This document shows, in pieces, positions 24,227-33,489 of a stretch of 64,000 nt of DNA. The stretch spans positions 496,001-560,000 of the forward strand of contig NZ_ASXP01000004.1 of NCBI RefSeq assembly GCF_000445445.1, read 5' to 3'. Position 1 is the stretch's first letter. The number at the start of each line of letters is the position of its first letter. The notes below the pieces were generated by a model. It did no database searches and had not been told where the DNA came from. It worked only from the letters and a program-made list of their open reading frames with translations. The DNA is from Sporomusa ovata DSM 2662 (GTDB taxonomy: Bacteria > Bacillota > Negativicutes > Sporomusales > Sporomusaceae). The position numbers and the translations under genes are program-made.

Positions 24227-25609
24227 TTAAATTACGTTAATGCTTTTCCACTTACCGTTAAGAAATCGATTAGTCACTAATATCGTCATAATTACGCTGT
24301 AACCTAGCAGTGTAATCCACAGCCAGACCAGGGGGAACTGGGCCACTACACAAAATACATATGGCAGAATTACATAAAACAGAAAGGGAACAACGGCATA
24401 GATTACCATCATAAACTTGGTATCACCTAATGATTGCAATACACTGCCAATAGTTAAATGAATCGTATCGAACACAAGCCAAATTGATGTAAGTCTTAGC
24501 AGCAGGATGGTAGTATTATTTATAAGCAGAACGTTTTCTTGTTTTTGTTCGCTATTAAAGAATGAAATCAAAAAACCAGGGGAAAAAGAGCACACAGTAA
24601 TAATGACCAAAATAAAACAAAGTCCAACCATTATTCCCTTTTTTGTGACGACTGCAATATTCTCCAGCCTGTTGGCTCCCCTCTCCTGGCCGGCGATAAT
24701 ACCCACTGCGGTTGTAATGCCAATCACAGGCAATATAGATATTGCTTCAATTGCAAAAGCGATATTGGCGCAAGTCAAATTAAATTCACCGGTTGCGCCG
24801 ATGATAATAAGCAGAAGGCTGAAGTATCCTGTATCGACAAAGGACTGTACGCCGGCAAACAAACCGAATTTTAACAGTTTATTAAGTAAAGATCTATTAA
24901 AATTGTAGATTTTTGAAATATTATATTGATACTCAAACTTTTTCTTGGATAAAAGCAAAACATATAGGATAAGACCAATTGTGCAGCTTATAATTGTCGC
25001 CATGCCCGACCCAAGCATTCCCATTTCAGGTAACCCATACTTTCCGAATACTAAAAGCCAGTCCAACACTATATTTACAATATTTGTGACAATACCAACA
25101 TACATTGTGGTTCTAGTATCGCCAATACCGCGATAAAAGGAAAAAAAAGCGATAGAAAAAAGCTGAACGCACTCAGCTAATATAATAAGGCGAAAATATT
25201 CCCCTTCGTATTGTAAGAGATCTCCGGCATGGCCCATAATTTGAAATGTATTGGCTAAAAACGGTGAAAGCATAAACAACGCCAAAACAAAAAACAGGCT
25301 TAAATATATGCCTTGCCACATGGACGCTGCACAGTCCCGATATCTGCCAGCGCCATAGTATTGTGCAACAAGTACTGAGACATAACCTATAATTCCCGTA
25401 AAAATATTGGCGACTGCAATGGCGAAAAAACCAGCTGGCATCATGGCGGCGAATTGAGTAAGATTATATTGTGCCACAAATGTTCTATCAACAAATACCA
25501 TTATGTTCATTGCTAGCATAGAAAGCACTACCGGATATGAAATTTTAACAATATGCCTATATGTAACCACATGTTCATCTTTACATGTTTCGCCCACTTT
25601 AATAATCAC
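24227..25609 (-). CDS. MATE-family multidrug efflux transporter
   Basis: 460 residues with about 12 membrane helices in two similar halves (PVVLSMLAMNIMVFVDRTFVA at the start; GVQSFVDTGYFSLLLIIIGA in the second half). MATE proteins export cationic compounds with Na+ or H+ exchange. Start is a GTG with weak AGTGGAAA upstream. It may be under the MerR regulator 2 kb away, though a hairpin and another gene lie between. Confidence 0.88.
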   Translation of the reverse strand: MIIKVGETCKDEHVVTYRHIVKISYPVVLSMLAMNIMVFVDRTFVAQYNLTQFAAMMPAGFFAIAVANIFTGIIGYVSVLVAQYYGAGRYRDCAASMWQGIYLSLFFVLALFMLSPFLANTFQIMGHAGDLLQYEGEYFRLIILAECVQLFSIAFFSFYRGIGDTRTTMYVGIVTNIVNIVLDWLLVFGKYGLPEMGMLGSGMATIISCTIGLILYVLLLSKKKFEYQYNISKIYNFNRSLLNKLLKFGLFAGVQSFVDTGYFSLLLIIIGATGEFNLTCANIAFAIEAISILPVIGITTAVGIIAGQERGANRLENIAVVTKKGIMVGLCFILVIITVCSFSPGFLISFFNSEQKQENVLLINNTTILLLRLTSIWLVFDTIHLTIGSVLQSLGDTKFMMVIYAVVPFLFYVILPYVFCVVAQFPLVWLWITLLGYSVIMTILVTNRFLNGKWKSINVI

Positions 25610-25860
25610 TTTCCACTTTCATACCTATTAGCATTTCTGTCCGCTAAAATCTTCACGACTAGGCTGGACCAGGCATGGATACCAGCTGCCTGATCGGCGG
25701 TGGTCATTGCAGAAGGAATTCTGTAAATATTCCTGATACAGCGTTTCCTGCGTAACGCCAAACGGTTCAGGCGCCGCAATACGCTACGCTCTGCCTCTGG
25801 GGGGATAATCCGGTCTGCCGCAGCAAAGCCGCTTGGCAGGTAACAAAAACTATTACCTTA

Positions 25861-26292
25861 TTAGGGATCTGTAGTCTGCACTGTTTCATGGCTAACTTGT
25901 TCCTCCGGCAGGTATTTTTCCACATTAATATGCAGCGGAAGAAGAATTGAGCAAGCTACCGCCTTATTATCACTGCTATAGGCCGGACTGAATACCGATT
26001 TCTGAATTGATTCTATTACGGCCTGATCAAAAGCCTCATCACCAGAACTTGTAATTATTTTTATATCGCCATCTATTGTTCCGGCTTCAGCTATTGTCGC
26101 CTTTACTTTGACCAATATTGTTTGTTCCGAGTATTTTTCCCTCATTTCCGGTGAAAGAGAAATCGGCGCTAAAGTAATAATTTTAGGAGGCGTCATAGTA
26201 GAATTGTTATTCGCCATAGCCGGAACTGCTATCCCAATAACTAGTAATAAAATGGTAGCAATGATTAATTGCGTTTTAGAGAAATACTTCAT
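25861..26292 (-). CDS. Small TonB C-terminal-domain protein
   Basis: 143 residues. An N-terminal hydrophobic segment (LIIATILLLVIGIAVPAMA) is a signal or anchor; the remainder is a TonB-C domain (ILVKVKATIAEAGTIDGDIK, SGDEAFDQAVIESIQKSVFSPA, LPLHINVEKYL). There is no proline-rich spacer to cross the periplasm, unlike the two full TonB proteins. AGAGGA precedes the ATG at 26292. It has no ExbB/ExbD neighbour and could be an accessory or decayed energiser. Confidence 0.7.
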   Translation of the reverse strand: MKYFSKTQLIIATILLLVIGIAVPAMANNNSTMTPPKIITLAPISLSPEMREKYSEQTILVKVKATIAEAGTIDGDIKIITSSGDEAFDQAVIESIQKSVFSPAYSSDNKAVACSILLPLHINVEKYLPEEQVSHETVQTTDP

Positions 26293-26418
26293 GTAAAACA
26301 TCCTCTCTTTTCTTTTCTTTTTTTGATATCTTCGGTATCAGGAATAAAATTCCTGCCCCCTCCTGTCCCATAGCTAAAATAAGTCACTACTCATGTTCTT
26401 TCCCAGCCTCAGCCGGTT

Positions 26419-26690
26419 TCAGGTCCGTGCCGCTTTATACAAGACGGCGTACATCACCGGCAACACCAACAGTGTTAACACAGTGGCAGCGAAAAGTCCG
26501 CCGGCTATCGCTATCGCCATTGGTCCCCAGAAGACATTCGCCATGAGGGGCAGCATCCCCAGAATGGCTTGATTGTCACGAACATGGCCGGCACAGGCTG
26601 CATGAGCCAGCCGCTGGCCAGCAGGCTGCGTTCCAGGGAACCGGCCGATATCGATGCTATAGTCTGGCGGCAGCGAGGCCCGCAAGTCTG
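26419..26690 (-). pseudogene. RND efflux pump (AcrB/HAE1 type), C-terminal fragment
   Basis: ILGMLPLMANVFWGPMAIAIAGG and LLVLPVMYAVLYK are the last membrane helices of RND pumps. The preceding RASLPPDYSIDIG also belongs to the family but the segment between is missing or shifted. Only about 8% of the gene remains. Confidence 0.7.
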
Positions 26691-27077
26691 CCAGGTTATT
26701 ATAGAAAAATACCAGAACAGATCAAAAGGAATAGCCGGCCCGGCGTGCTTGATATAGTCATAGGTGACACGCCAGCACTTTTTTATAATCTGCTCTACGG
26801 CAGCGACTGCCAGGCTGCGTTTTTCGCCGTCTTCCCTGTCTATTGCCAAAAGCAACTCTGTGGCTTTGTGGCAGTGGCAGTAACTTTCTGTCAAGGGGTC
26901 GCTTTGCTGGTAATAGCGGTTGTAAAATTCCTTATTATCGACAGCGACGTGTTCGCCAGCCAACCATCCGTGTTCCTGAACGGCATCCAGTTCATTCCAG
27001 CCCTCTCTATGCCGGGCCATTGCCTTGGCCACAAACGGCGCTAGGTCAAGCTGGATTTTTTCATCCGTTTGTCCCAT
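26511..27077 (-). CDS. Hypothetical helical protein, 3' end fused to RND debris
   Basis: The first ~125 residues (LAPFVAKAMARHREGWNELDAV, YCHCHKATELLLAI, VEQIIKKCWRVTYDYIKHAG) look like a real helical domain; the last ~60 are an out-of-frame reading of the RND fragment, so the native end is lost. No RBS precedes the ATG and the frame stays open upstream (GNIVAYITKKEYET), so the start may also be lost. No family recognised. Confidence 0.3.
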   Translation of the reverse strand: MGQTDEKIQLDLAPFVAKAMARHREGWNELDAVQEHGWLAGEHVAVDNKEFYNRYYQQSDPLTESYCHCHKATELLLAIDREDGEKRSLAVAAVEQIIKKCWRVTYDYIKHAGPAIPFDLFWYFSIITWQTCGPRCRQTIASISAGSLERSLLASGWLMQPVPAMFVTIKPFWGCCPSWRMSSGDQWR

Positions 27078-27164
27078 TATTGTTTCGTACTCTTTTTTGG
27101 TAATGTAAGCTACTATATTCCCTACCTGGCAGGAATAGGCAACTATCTATATACAGAATCTTAT

Positions 27165-27635
27165 TTATGTATGCCTACTGCGGCCGGATTCAGGGATAGC
27201 CGGTAGCGCAAAGCGATCGCCAGGGGGCGAAATCGCCTGCAGCTCCGCCGGCAGCTGCTGCCAGGCTTGCCGATAGGCCATGCCGACCGAATTGCCTAAG
27301 CCGACGAGCAAATAAAACAAGGCCGCGAATTTTTGCCGCACCGCGGCCGTACATAGTTTTTTGTCCGCACCGATAACAAAATTTATGTTATCATCGTCAG
27401 TAAGCATAAAATCTTTATTCAGGGGGCCATTAAAATATACCAGCTCCGTATTGGCGCCGGCCCCGACGATACTGCGTAAAACCTCGGTCATCGGCCAGGA
27501 GCGGTGGCGGCTGCGGACGGTACCAAAACACCCGGCCTTGCTCCATAAATTCAGCAGCGATATGGACGATTTGGGGGCGGTGCTTGACTATAGTTCCTCC
27601 TTAGTTACTGCCGCAGCTTGTACTTTGTTCATAGC
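27165..27635 (-). pseudogene. Decayed gene downstream of riboswitch R5
   Basis: After GAGGTGAAGGCT an ATG opens MNKVQAAAVTKEEL and stops after 14 codons. Later frames carry HRPQIVHIAAEFMEQGRVFWY and, from 27491, FGPLNKDFMLTDDDN-like sequence with a hydrophobic stretch FAALFYLLVGLGNSV. At least two frame changes are needed to join them. Family not recognised. Confidence 0.35.
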
Positions 27636-27742
27636 CTTCACCTCGTATTTGGTTTTATTATGTTCTTGCCGCAAAGCCACTAATTCTCCGGTAAAATCAT
27701 AATCCTAACCCATAGGGATTAGTAGTCGCATCATAGATTGTA

Positions 27743-27955
27743 GCACTCCCCATACCTCGCAGGTCAACGGTGATTGTCATGCAGGCAGTTCTCCTGACTC
27801 TGGATCATTGCTCGGCCAAACCTTCCCAGGATCTATCCCAGTGGCATTCATGGCTCTGCTCCTCATTACAGTGGCGGGACCGCGCCGGCCTTGAACCGGT
27901 CTTCCCTATTAAGCCCCTTAGGGCACCTGCACCAAAATATTAATTTTCCTTTTTT
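27743..27955 (-). promoter_or_regulatory. Cobalamin riboswitch R5
   Basis: Core boxes intact on the minus strand. No strong T-run terminator follows; only a 7-bp CTAATCC/GGGTTAG hairpin at 27706-27723. The downstream sequence is decayed, so the switch may no longer control a functional gene. Confidence 0.93.
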
Positions 27956-28113
27956 CCTTTGTTTTGCATCATGGTAGCACACTTTTTTCCATTTGTTATG
28001 CTTTTTCGTTCGTTTTATTTCAACATTTTCTACTATTCCATGCGAGTTGTCTAATGGCGGTCAGCTTAAGCTCTTTGTGACAGAGAGGCTGCTTATTGAG
28101 TCAAGCAAAGAAA

Positions 28114-28647
28114 TTAATTTCTTGCAAAATTCCTTATGATTTCATACATAGTATCAACAAATGTTTTTACAGGTACTGGCTTGTACTCTGGTTGAATACT
28201 ATTATCCTCAACCATAACTTTATTATTAGTAAATATTTTAATATTCGTAATAGCATATTTTCTACCATGTACATTAAAACTCATCATCATTTCACTATAT
28301 GATATAAAATCTTTTTCATTTAGTTGAGATTTATATTTATCATTTAATTGATTAATAATGGCCTGATCTCGATAAACTGCTTTAACTATTACATAAACAT
28401 AGTCATTTTGTTTTTCATCTTTTGTTAATGATTTAGAGTTAAAATAATATTGTGCCATTTCGTTTCCAAAAACATTCGTCCATTGCATATTTTCTAATTC
28501 TTCTGCTGAATATTCTGGTTTTATACCTAATCTCCATTCTAATGGAGATTCTTTTTCCGCTTTGTAATTCTCCTCAGCACTGCATATTGACAATGCGATA
28601 TTGGTATAAACTAAAATAAGCAAGAAGCTACTGACTACTTTTTTCAT
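28114..28647 (-). CDS. Small secreted protein after the receptor gene
   Basis: 177 residues with a signal peptide (VVSSFLLILVYTNIALSICSA). The mature part has YKAEKESPLEWRLG, WTNVFGNEMAQYYFNSKSL and YVYVIVKAVYRDQ, a beta-alpha pattern. The ATG overlaps the receptor stop codon, so it is translationally coupled and probably acts with that receptor in the periplasm. Both genes are clearly more AT-rich than their surroundings. Family not recognised. Confidence 0.65.
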   Translation of the reverse strand: MKKVVSSFLLILVYTNIALSICSAEENYKAEKESPLEWRLGIKPEYSAEELENMQWTNVFGNEMAQYYFNSKSLTKDEKQNDYVYVIVKAVYRDQAIINQLNDKYKSQLNEKDFISYSEMMMSFNVHGRKYAITNIKIFTNNKVMVEDNSIQPEYKPVPVKTFVDTMYEIIRNFARN

Positions 28648-31487
28648 TAGAAATTGCATGTCACAGTTACATAATATGTCCTACCAGGTAATGGATATTG
28701 TATGGTCTCTGGTGCCCAATCGGGAAAGAAAGTATTTTTTGTATACATATCATTACCTTTATCGAACATATCATTAACACCTATTATAAATTGAACATCA
28801 TTTTTCGTTTTATATTTTAGTCCAAAATCCCATACAGTAAGTGATGATTGAATTTCTCCCGCACCATCCTCATATAAACTTGTTCTCATTTTGTCAACAT
28901 ATCTACTTTGCGTAAATATTGCCCACTGATTAGTTGGTCTATATGTTAATCTAATACTTCCTTCCCACTCAGGCAAATAGGTTAAGAATCCTTTAAATTT
29001 CCAAGGTTCAGTACTATTACTTCCACCTGGCAGTTTAGTCATATCATACTCTACATCATGAGGTTTTGTATATGTTCCCTGTAAATTTAAATCCCATTTT
29101 TTCCATGACATATCTGCTTGAATTTCAGCACCATTTACTTTTGCTGATGCTGCATTAGTATAAACGAAGAAGAAATTATTCCATGAACCTAATTGTAGCA
29201 TTCTTTTAGAATCTCTGCCAAAGTATGTTAATTGTATGCGACTTATTTCAGTACCTAAAATTTGACCATCCCAAATAGCCGATAAATCCCATTGCGAGCC
29301 TTCTTCAGGTTGCGGGAATACTGCCCCTGTTCCACCAACATTAGGCATTGGTAAAATACCTGCTCCATCTCCAGCAATCTCATACATATTTAGTAACCGG
29401 AAATAGGTTCCTCCAGTAGCTCTAAGCGTTAATTTATCGTTTACCTGTTTCTTGACAGCTACTTGCCATGTTACTTTATCATCTGTTTGATTATCTGCTT
29501 GGTTAAAAAATTTAATACCTTGTGGATCATCCGCTTGGTCATATTTACTACTTAAACCATAAATATTAGATCTATTATAGCGAATACTAGGCGTGAGCCA
29601 CAAATCTTTTTCCAATGTAATGGTATCTTGGATTTGAGCATTGAATATTTTCTGTTCGTAATAATTACGATATCTTCTGGCCGTTGAACTAGATGCTTGC
29701 TGATATTTTTTCAATCGCCAACCATCCATATCCATCTCTTCTTTTGATGTATCTACTAAGAATTCAAACAAATGCTTATCTCCGATTTTATAAGTTCCGT
29801 CTAATTTACCACCCCAACGCGTAATATCATAGTTACTCCAATAATAGGTTGGCTGACGCCAGTTCACAGTCGGGTCTTTTAATTCCTTTTCCTGCCAATT
29901 ATCAACTTCATATTTTTTATTTTGATCAAGGTAATTTATACTCCAGCCCCATTCCAGTTTACCTATTGTATCGCGTCGTCCTACGAGTAATTCATTGCTC
30001 ATAATCTCTTGATGTCTAGCATTATAAATAGGGTCTAGTATATAATCAATCATTGCTTGATCAGCATAATTGCGATTTATCGGGAATGGATAATGCCTGT
30101 CTATCTTTTTCCATGTATATTTAGCCAACCAATTCTTATCTTGCCATTTTACTATTGCATCGGTATTTTTATAATCATTGGTTTTTCTCCATCTATCAGC
30201 ATTGGCAGCAGCGTCCATACGATTTTTTTGTGATTCTGCTTGTTTAAGTGCAGATTCAGCAGATTCTAATAATGAACTAGCATAGGTATCACCATAAAAA
30301 GTTTGTAAATACTTTGTTATATCAGTTCCGTAACCATTAGATTTAGCTAAAGCTTCTTGTACATTGTTGACACCCATTTTTACTAAATAATTATCCAAAG
30401 ATAATTTATTGCCATTTTCATCTAGATAATTTTGTAATTCATTACTTGCTGTACCTTTATTATAAATATATTCTTGATTTGTTCTCGTTGTATTTAAAAA
30501 CTCATCTTTAGATTTGTATACTTCCCAATCACCATAAAAGGCTAAATCATTTTTCTTCTTTTCAGCGGCATCATAGATACTATCTTTTTGTTCACTCATT
30601 AATTTATTATATTCGTCAATTGTCGATACTTTTTTGTCACCCATGCCCAAATGCTCTAATGCATCATTTGTATCACGAATCGTACTATTTATATATAATT
30701 CATGGTTACTTTTTTCTAATTCATATTTTTCTTTATTCGCAAAAGAGTTTTTATATTTAAAATCTCCATCACTTTGATCGCGGTTTATTCCGAACATAAT
30801 ACTACCAGAACCAAGCGGAGCATCTACCTCCAAATTTCCTTGATAGCCGCCATAAGAACTTTTTCCAATTGATGCACTTATATCAGCTTTTGTTGGTCGT
30901 TTTGTTACGATATTGACAACGCCACCCATAAAGGTACCTCCAAAACGGGCTGGAATATAACCACGATAAACTTCAATACGTTCAACATTACCTACAGGAA
31001 TCGTTGATATATCGGCTGCAGCATCGCCACCGAGATTAAATAGCACACCATCGACAAATACGCCTACCTGTGCTGATGTTGACCCACGCACACTAACCGT
31101 CGTATACTGTCCTTTACCATTCACTTCGCGTACATGCACCCCTGGAACCATTTTTAAAAGTTCAGGCAAGGATTTTTGCTCACCTTTATAATCATCAGGA
31201 CGAATTACAGTTATTGTACCTGGCGATAATTTTGATTCCCAATCAGGACGTTTTGCTTCTACTGTTAGACCCGCTAGTGTAAATGTGTTTAAATCTTTAC
31301 TTGATGATTGGACTTTTTCATCATGATTTTGACTAGTATCTTGCTGATGTTGTTCCACTTCATTTTCATCAGCAAAAGCAATATTTAGTGGATAAGCTAA
31401 CCCCAATGCCAATGTACAGGCAATACATGCTGCAATTTTTTGGTGCTGCAAATTTCTCTTTGGTTTGTAAGATTCAGTTAATTTCAT
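28647..31487 (-). CDS. TonB-dependent outer-membrane receptor with large insertion
   Basis: 946 residues. Signal peptide ends near NIAFA; a TonB-box-like LAGLTVEAKRPDWE starts the plug, with LPELLKMVPGVHV, SVRGSTSAQ, VGNVERIEVYRGYIPARF and GGVVNIVTKRP. A highly charged helical insertion of ~190 residues (about 240-430, with TIDEYNKLMSEQKDSIYDAAEKK-like repeats) sits in an early barrel loop; the paralogue at 15133 lacks it. The C-terminus ends VTVTCNF. GGAGGAG lies six bases before the ATG. It follows a Skp-like gene under tandem riboswitches R7-R6, so a corrinoid or metal-chelate ligand is likely. Base composition is AT-rich, suggesting transfer. Confidence 0.9.
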   Translation of the reverse strand: MKLTESYKPKRNLQHQKIAACIACTLALGLAYPLNIAFADENEVEQHQQDTSQNHDEKVQSSSKDLNTFTLAGLTVEAKRPDWESKLSPGTITVIRPDDYKGEQKSLPELLKMVPGVHVREVNGKGQYTTVSVRGSTSAQVGVFVDGVLFNLGGDAAADISTIPVGNVERIEVYRGYIPARFGGTFMGGVVNIVTKRPTKADISASIGKSSYGGYQGNLEVDAPLGSGSIMFGINRDQSDGDFKYKNSFANKEKYELEKSNHELYINSTIRDTNDALEHLGMGDKKVSTIDEYNKLMSEQKDSIYDAAEKKKNDLAFYGDWEVYKSKDEFLNTTRTNQEYIYNKGTASNELQNYLDENGNKLSLDNYLVKMGVNNVQEALAKSNGYGTDITKYLQTFYGDTYASSLLESAESALKQAESQKNRMDAAANADRWRKTNDYKNTDAIVKWQDKNWLAKYTWKKIDRHYPFPINRNYADQAMIDYILDPIYNARHQEIMSNELLVGRRDTIGKLEWGWSINYLDQNKKYEVDNWQEKELKDPTVNWRQPTYYWSNYDITRWGGKLDGTYKIGDKHLFEFLVDTSKEEMDMDGWRLKKYQQASSSTARRYRNYYEQKIFNAQIQDTITLEKDLWLTPSIRYNRSNIYGLSSKYDQADDPQGIKFFNQADNQTDDKVTWQVAVKKQVNDKLTLRATGGTYFRLLNMYEIAGDGAGILPMPNVGGTGAVFPQPEEGSQWDLSAIWDGQILGTEISRIQLTYFGRDSKRMLQLGSWNNFFFVYTNAASAKVNGAEIQADMSWKKWDLNLQGTYTKPHDVEYDMTKLPGGSNSTEPWKFKGFLTYLPEWEGSIRLTYRPTNQWAIFTQSRYVDKMRTSLYEDGAGEIQSSLTVWDFGLKYKTKNDVQFIIGVNDMFDKGNDMYTKNTFFPDWAPETIQYPLPGRTYYVTVTCNF

Positions 31488-31518
31488 GAAATTCTCCTCC
31501 ATTTGCGTATTTCGGTCG

Positions 31519-31597
31519 CATCCGGACAACTTGTCGATGACGCCATCATGGACAGGATCATCCCCAATTTATCAAATCAATTGACAAAGTGTCCGGA
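31519..31597. repeat. Imperfect inverted repeat upstream of the receptor
   Basis: TCCGGACAACTTGTC and GACAAAGTGTCCGGA face each other across ~48 bases (two mismatches). It lies in the 295-base gap between the Skp-like and receptor genes, which otherwise holds only short frames with RBS-like AAGGAGG pieces. Confidence 0.45.
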
Positions 31598-31781
31598 TAT
31601 GCCGGAATATGCATTCCATTTTAAAAACGTGGTCGCTCTCCTTGTTGTTTATGTACCCTGCGGGCTGCTGAGGCCGTTTCCTTGCTAACCAGGGAAAAAC
31701 GCCTCACCTCCTTGCCAAAATTCCTATAACAGCCCGGCCGGGCAGCGTCAGCATGCGCAGCCAGGCGGATTGGGCTTCGTC

Positions 31782-32237
31782 TTACTGCTTTACCCTGGCG
31801 ATGACGTCGGCGGTAATGTCGTTGCCGCCATAGACCACGGCTGCCGCGTCGACGACTGCTGTCAGCCCTTTTTTCCCGGCGACGGCCTTAATGGACGCCT
31901 CGATTTTATCTCCCACCGGCTTCATCAATTCATCTTCCCGCTGGGCTTCCTGCCGGGCCAATTTATCGCTGTAGGCTTGCTTGTCCGCTGCCGGCAGATC
32001 TTTGGCATTGGTGTCGAAGTCTTTTTGTGCCTCGTCCCGCAGTGTCTGGATACGATTCACTAGGTCCTGTATGCCGGGATAACTGGCGAAAACTTGTTGT
32101 CGGTTAACATAGCCGACCGTTTGCTTGCTGTTGGCCTTGGCGGCCAGCGTCTGGGTCGGCGCTAACAGTCCGAAAATGCCGGATACGAAAAATGCAATTG
32201 CGATCAGCGCTGCCAGTTTGTTTTGTAATTTTTTCAT
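31782..32237 (-). CDS. Skp/OmpH-family periplasmic chaperone
   Basis: 151 residues. Signal peptide, then VGYVNRQQVFASYPGIQDLVNRIQTL, a long coiled-coil section (DEAQKDFDTNAKDL, DKLARQEAQREDEL) and a closing VAGKKGLTAVVDAAAVVYGG, the OmpH pattern. Skp holds unfolded outer-membrane proteins in the periplasm. The ATG at 32237 follows AGGAG by 11 bases. Its place first in a B12-controlled unit with a very large receptor suggests a dedicated chaperone. Confidence 0.85.
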   Translation of the reverse strand: MKKLQNKLAALIAIAFFVSGIFGLLAPTQTLAAKANSKQTVGYVNRQQVFASYPGIQDLVNRIQTLRDEAQKDFDTNAKDLPAADKQAYSDKLARQEAQREDELMKPVGDKIEASIKAVAGKKGLTAVVDAAAVVYGGNDITADVIARVKQ

Positions 32238-32298
32238 TGTATGGTATACTCCTATCATTTTTCTTTGGCCTGTCTATCGCGCATCGTCTGCGGGCAAA

Positions 32299-32325
32299 TA
32301 AAAAACTCCCTGACCGGGAGTGTGG
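32299..32325 (-). terminator. Terminator of riboswitch R6
   Basis: Minus-strand hairpin ACTCCCGGTCAGGGAGT followed by TTTTTATT, between R6 and the Skp-like gene. Confidence 0.85.
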
Positions 32326-32363
32326 TTACGCTAAGCTACCGGGATGTTTCCGGCAACGTTACA

Positions 32364-32585
32364 TAATCCCCTCCCCATACCTCGTGGGTGAAAAACGGCG
32401 ATTGTCGGACAGGCAGTTCTCCTGACTTGCGGTTCATGGCTTTGCCAAACCTTCCCAGGACCTTCGTCCCAGTGGTATATCTCGGCATTGCTCCCCATTA
32501 CAGTGGCGGGACCGTGTTGGCTTTGCACCAAACTTCCCTATTAAGCCCTTGCGGGCACCTATCCCTGGCAATATTCAGTTGTTGT
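32364..32585 (-). promoter_or_regulatory. Cobalamin riboswitch R6 (proximal of a tandem pair)
   Basis: Core boxes intact. The CCGG/CCGG stem of the others is replaced by TTGG/CCAA (GTTTGGTGCAAAGCCAACAC), a compensatory change that supports the fold. Directly upstream of the Skp-like/receptor unit. Confidence 0.93.
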
Positions 32586-32718
32586 TTCTATAATTGTTGC
32601 TTTTTGACACAATAAAATGTGAATGGATACCCTGATCAGAGTATCTTCCCAGGCATTTACTGGCGCTCCCTGGCCATCAGGCAACCCGTCCGGCGTTACC
32701 GGCTACCAGCCATAGTAA

Positions 32719-32757
32719 ACAAAAGAAGCCCCTCTGCGATCATCATCCAGAGAGGCT
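32719..32757 (-). terminator. Terminator between R7 and R6
   Basis: Minus-strand hairpin GAAGCCTCTCTGG.../CAGAGGGGCTTC followed by TTTTG. Confidence 0.8.
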
Positions 32758-32799
32758 TCGGCGTTTATGCGGCAACACTGCCGGTGTAAACTACACATT

Positions 32800-33003
32800 A
32801 AATCCCCTCCCCTTCGTCGCAGGTCAACGGTGATTGTTGTACAGGCAGTTCTCCTGGCTCTGGTTCTTCGCGCCGCCAAACCTTCCCAGGAGTTTCCTCC
32901 CAGTGGCCTATCTTGGCATTGCTCCCCATTACAGTGGCGGGACCGCGCCGGTCTTACACCGGCTTCTCTATGAAGCCCTTGCGGGCACCTGTACCATTGA
33001 GCT
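32800..33003 (-). promoter_or_regulatory. Cobalamin riboswitch R7 (distal of a tandem pair, variant core)
   Basis: Most boxes are intact, but the invariant GGGCTTAATAGGGAA reads GGGCTTCATAGAGAA here (32960-32980), two changes in the most conserved internal loop. It has its own terminator and then R6. Confidence 0.88.
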
Positions 33004-33489
33004 ATTTCTTTGAATTTCGTTAATTTTTTTCTTTGAATTTTCTTTGTTTGTCTAAATTCTACCACAAATGTTTTTTCTTGTCGTGCATTTCCTTTCGTCT
33101 TTTTCCTATTTTTTTCGACATTTTCCCCCTGCTTTTTTTCATGACACCTATCAGCCGCTGCCGGAAATTACGATACTGCAGATCAAGCAGCACCAGGCGC
33201 ATCTATCATTTTTGCTTCCCTTTTGCTCACACCTTAAGATAAACCGCTAACACGGTCCATTGTCTTACGTTGAGTCAGTGAACTCGTTTCAGCATAGCTG
33301 AAACATTGGGGATTCATGTGGAGAGTCTACTCCACATGAATTAACGCCGCCTGTAGAGGCGAGAGTCTTGACTCGCGTACTAAGATGAAATACAAGGAGA
33401 GGGGTTTTACTTTTGGAAATTGATCTGCAATTCCAGACTTAATAATACCGTCCCCGTGAGTCTTCCCCTATCTGGATAACTCCAGCATT
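33004..33489. other. Intergenic region with a cluster of hairpins
   Basis: T-rich first 120 bases (minus-strand leader/promoter region of R7). Then on the plus strand TTTCAGCATAGCTGAAA (33288-33305), a perfect 12-bp stem ATTCATGTGGAG/CTCCACATGAAT (33312-33342), and GCC...GGC and GAGTC...GACTC stems to ~33380. This resembles the structured end of an insertion element or an RNA, but no transposase is present and I cannot name it. Confidence 0.35.
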
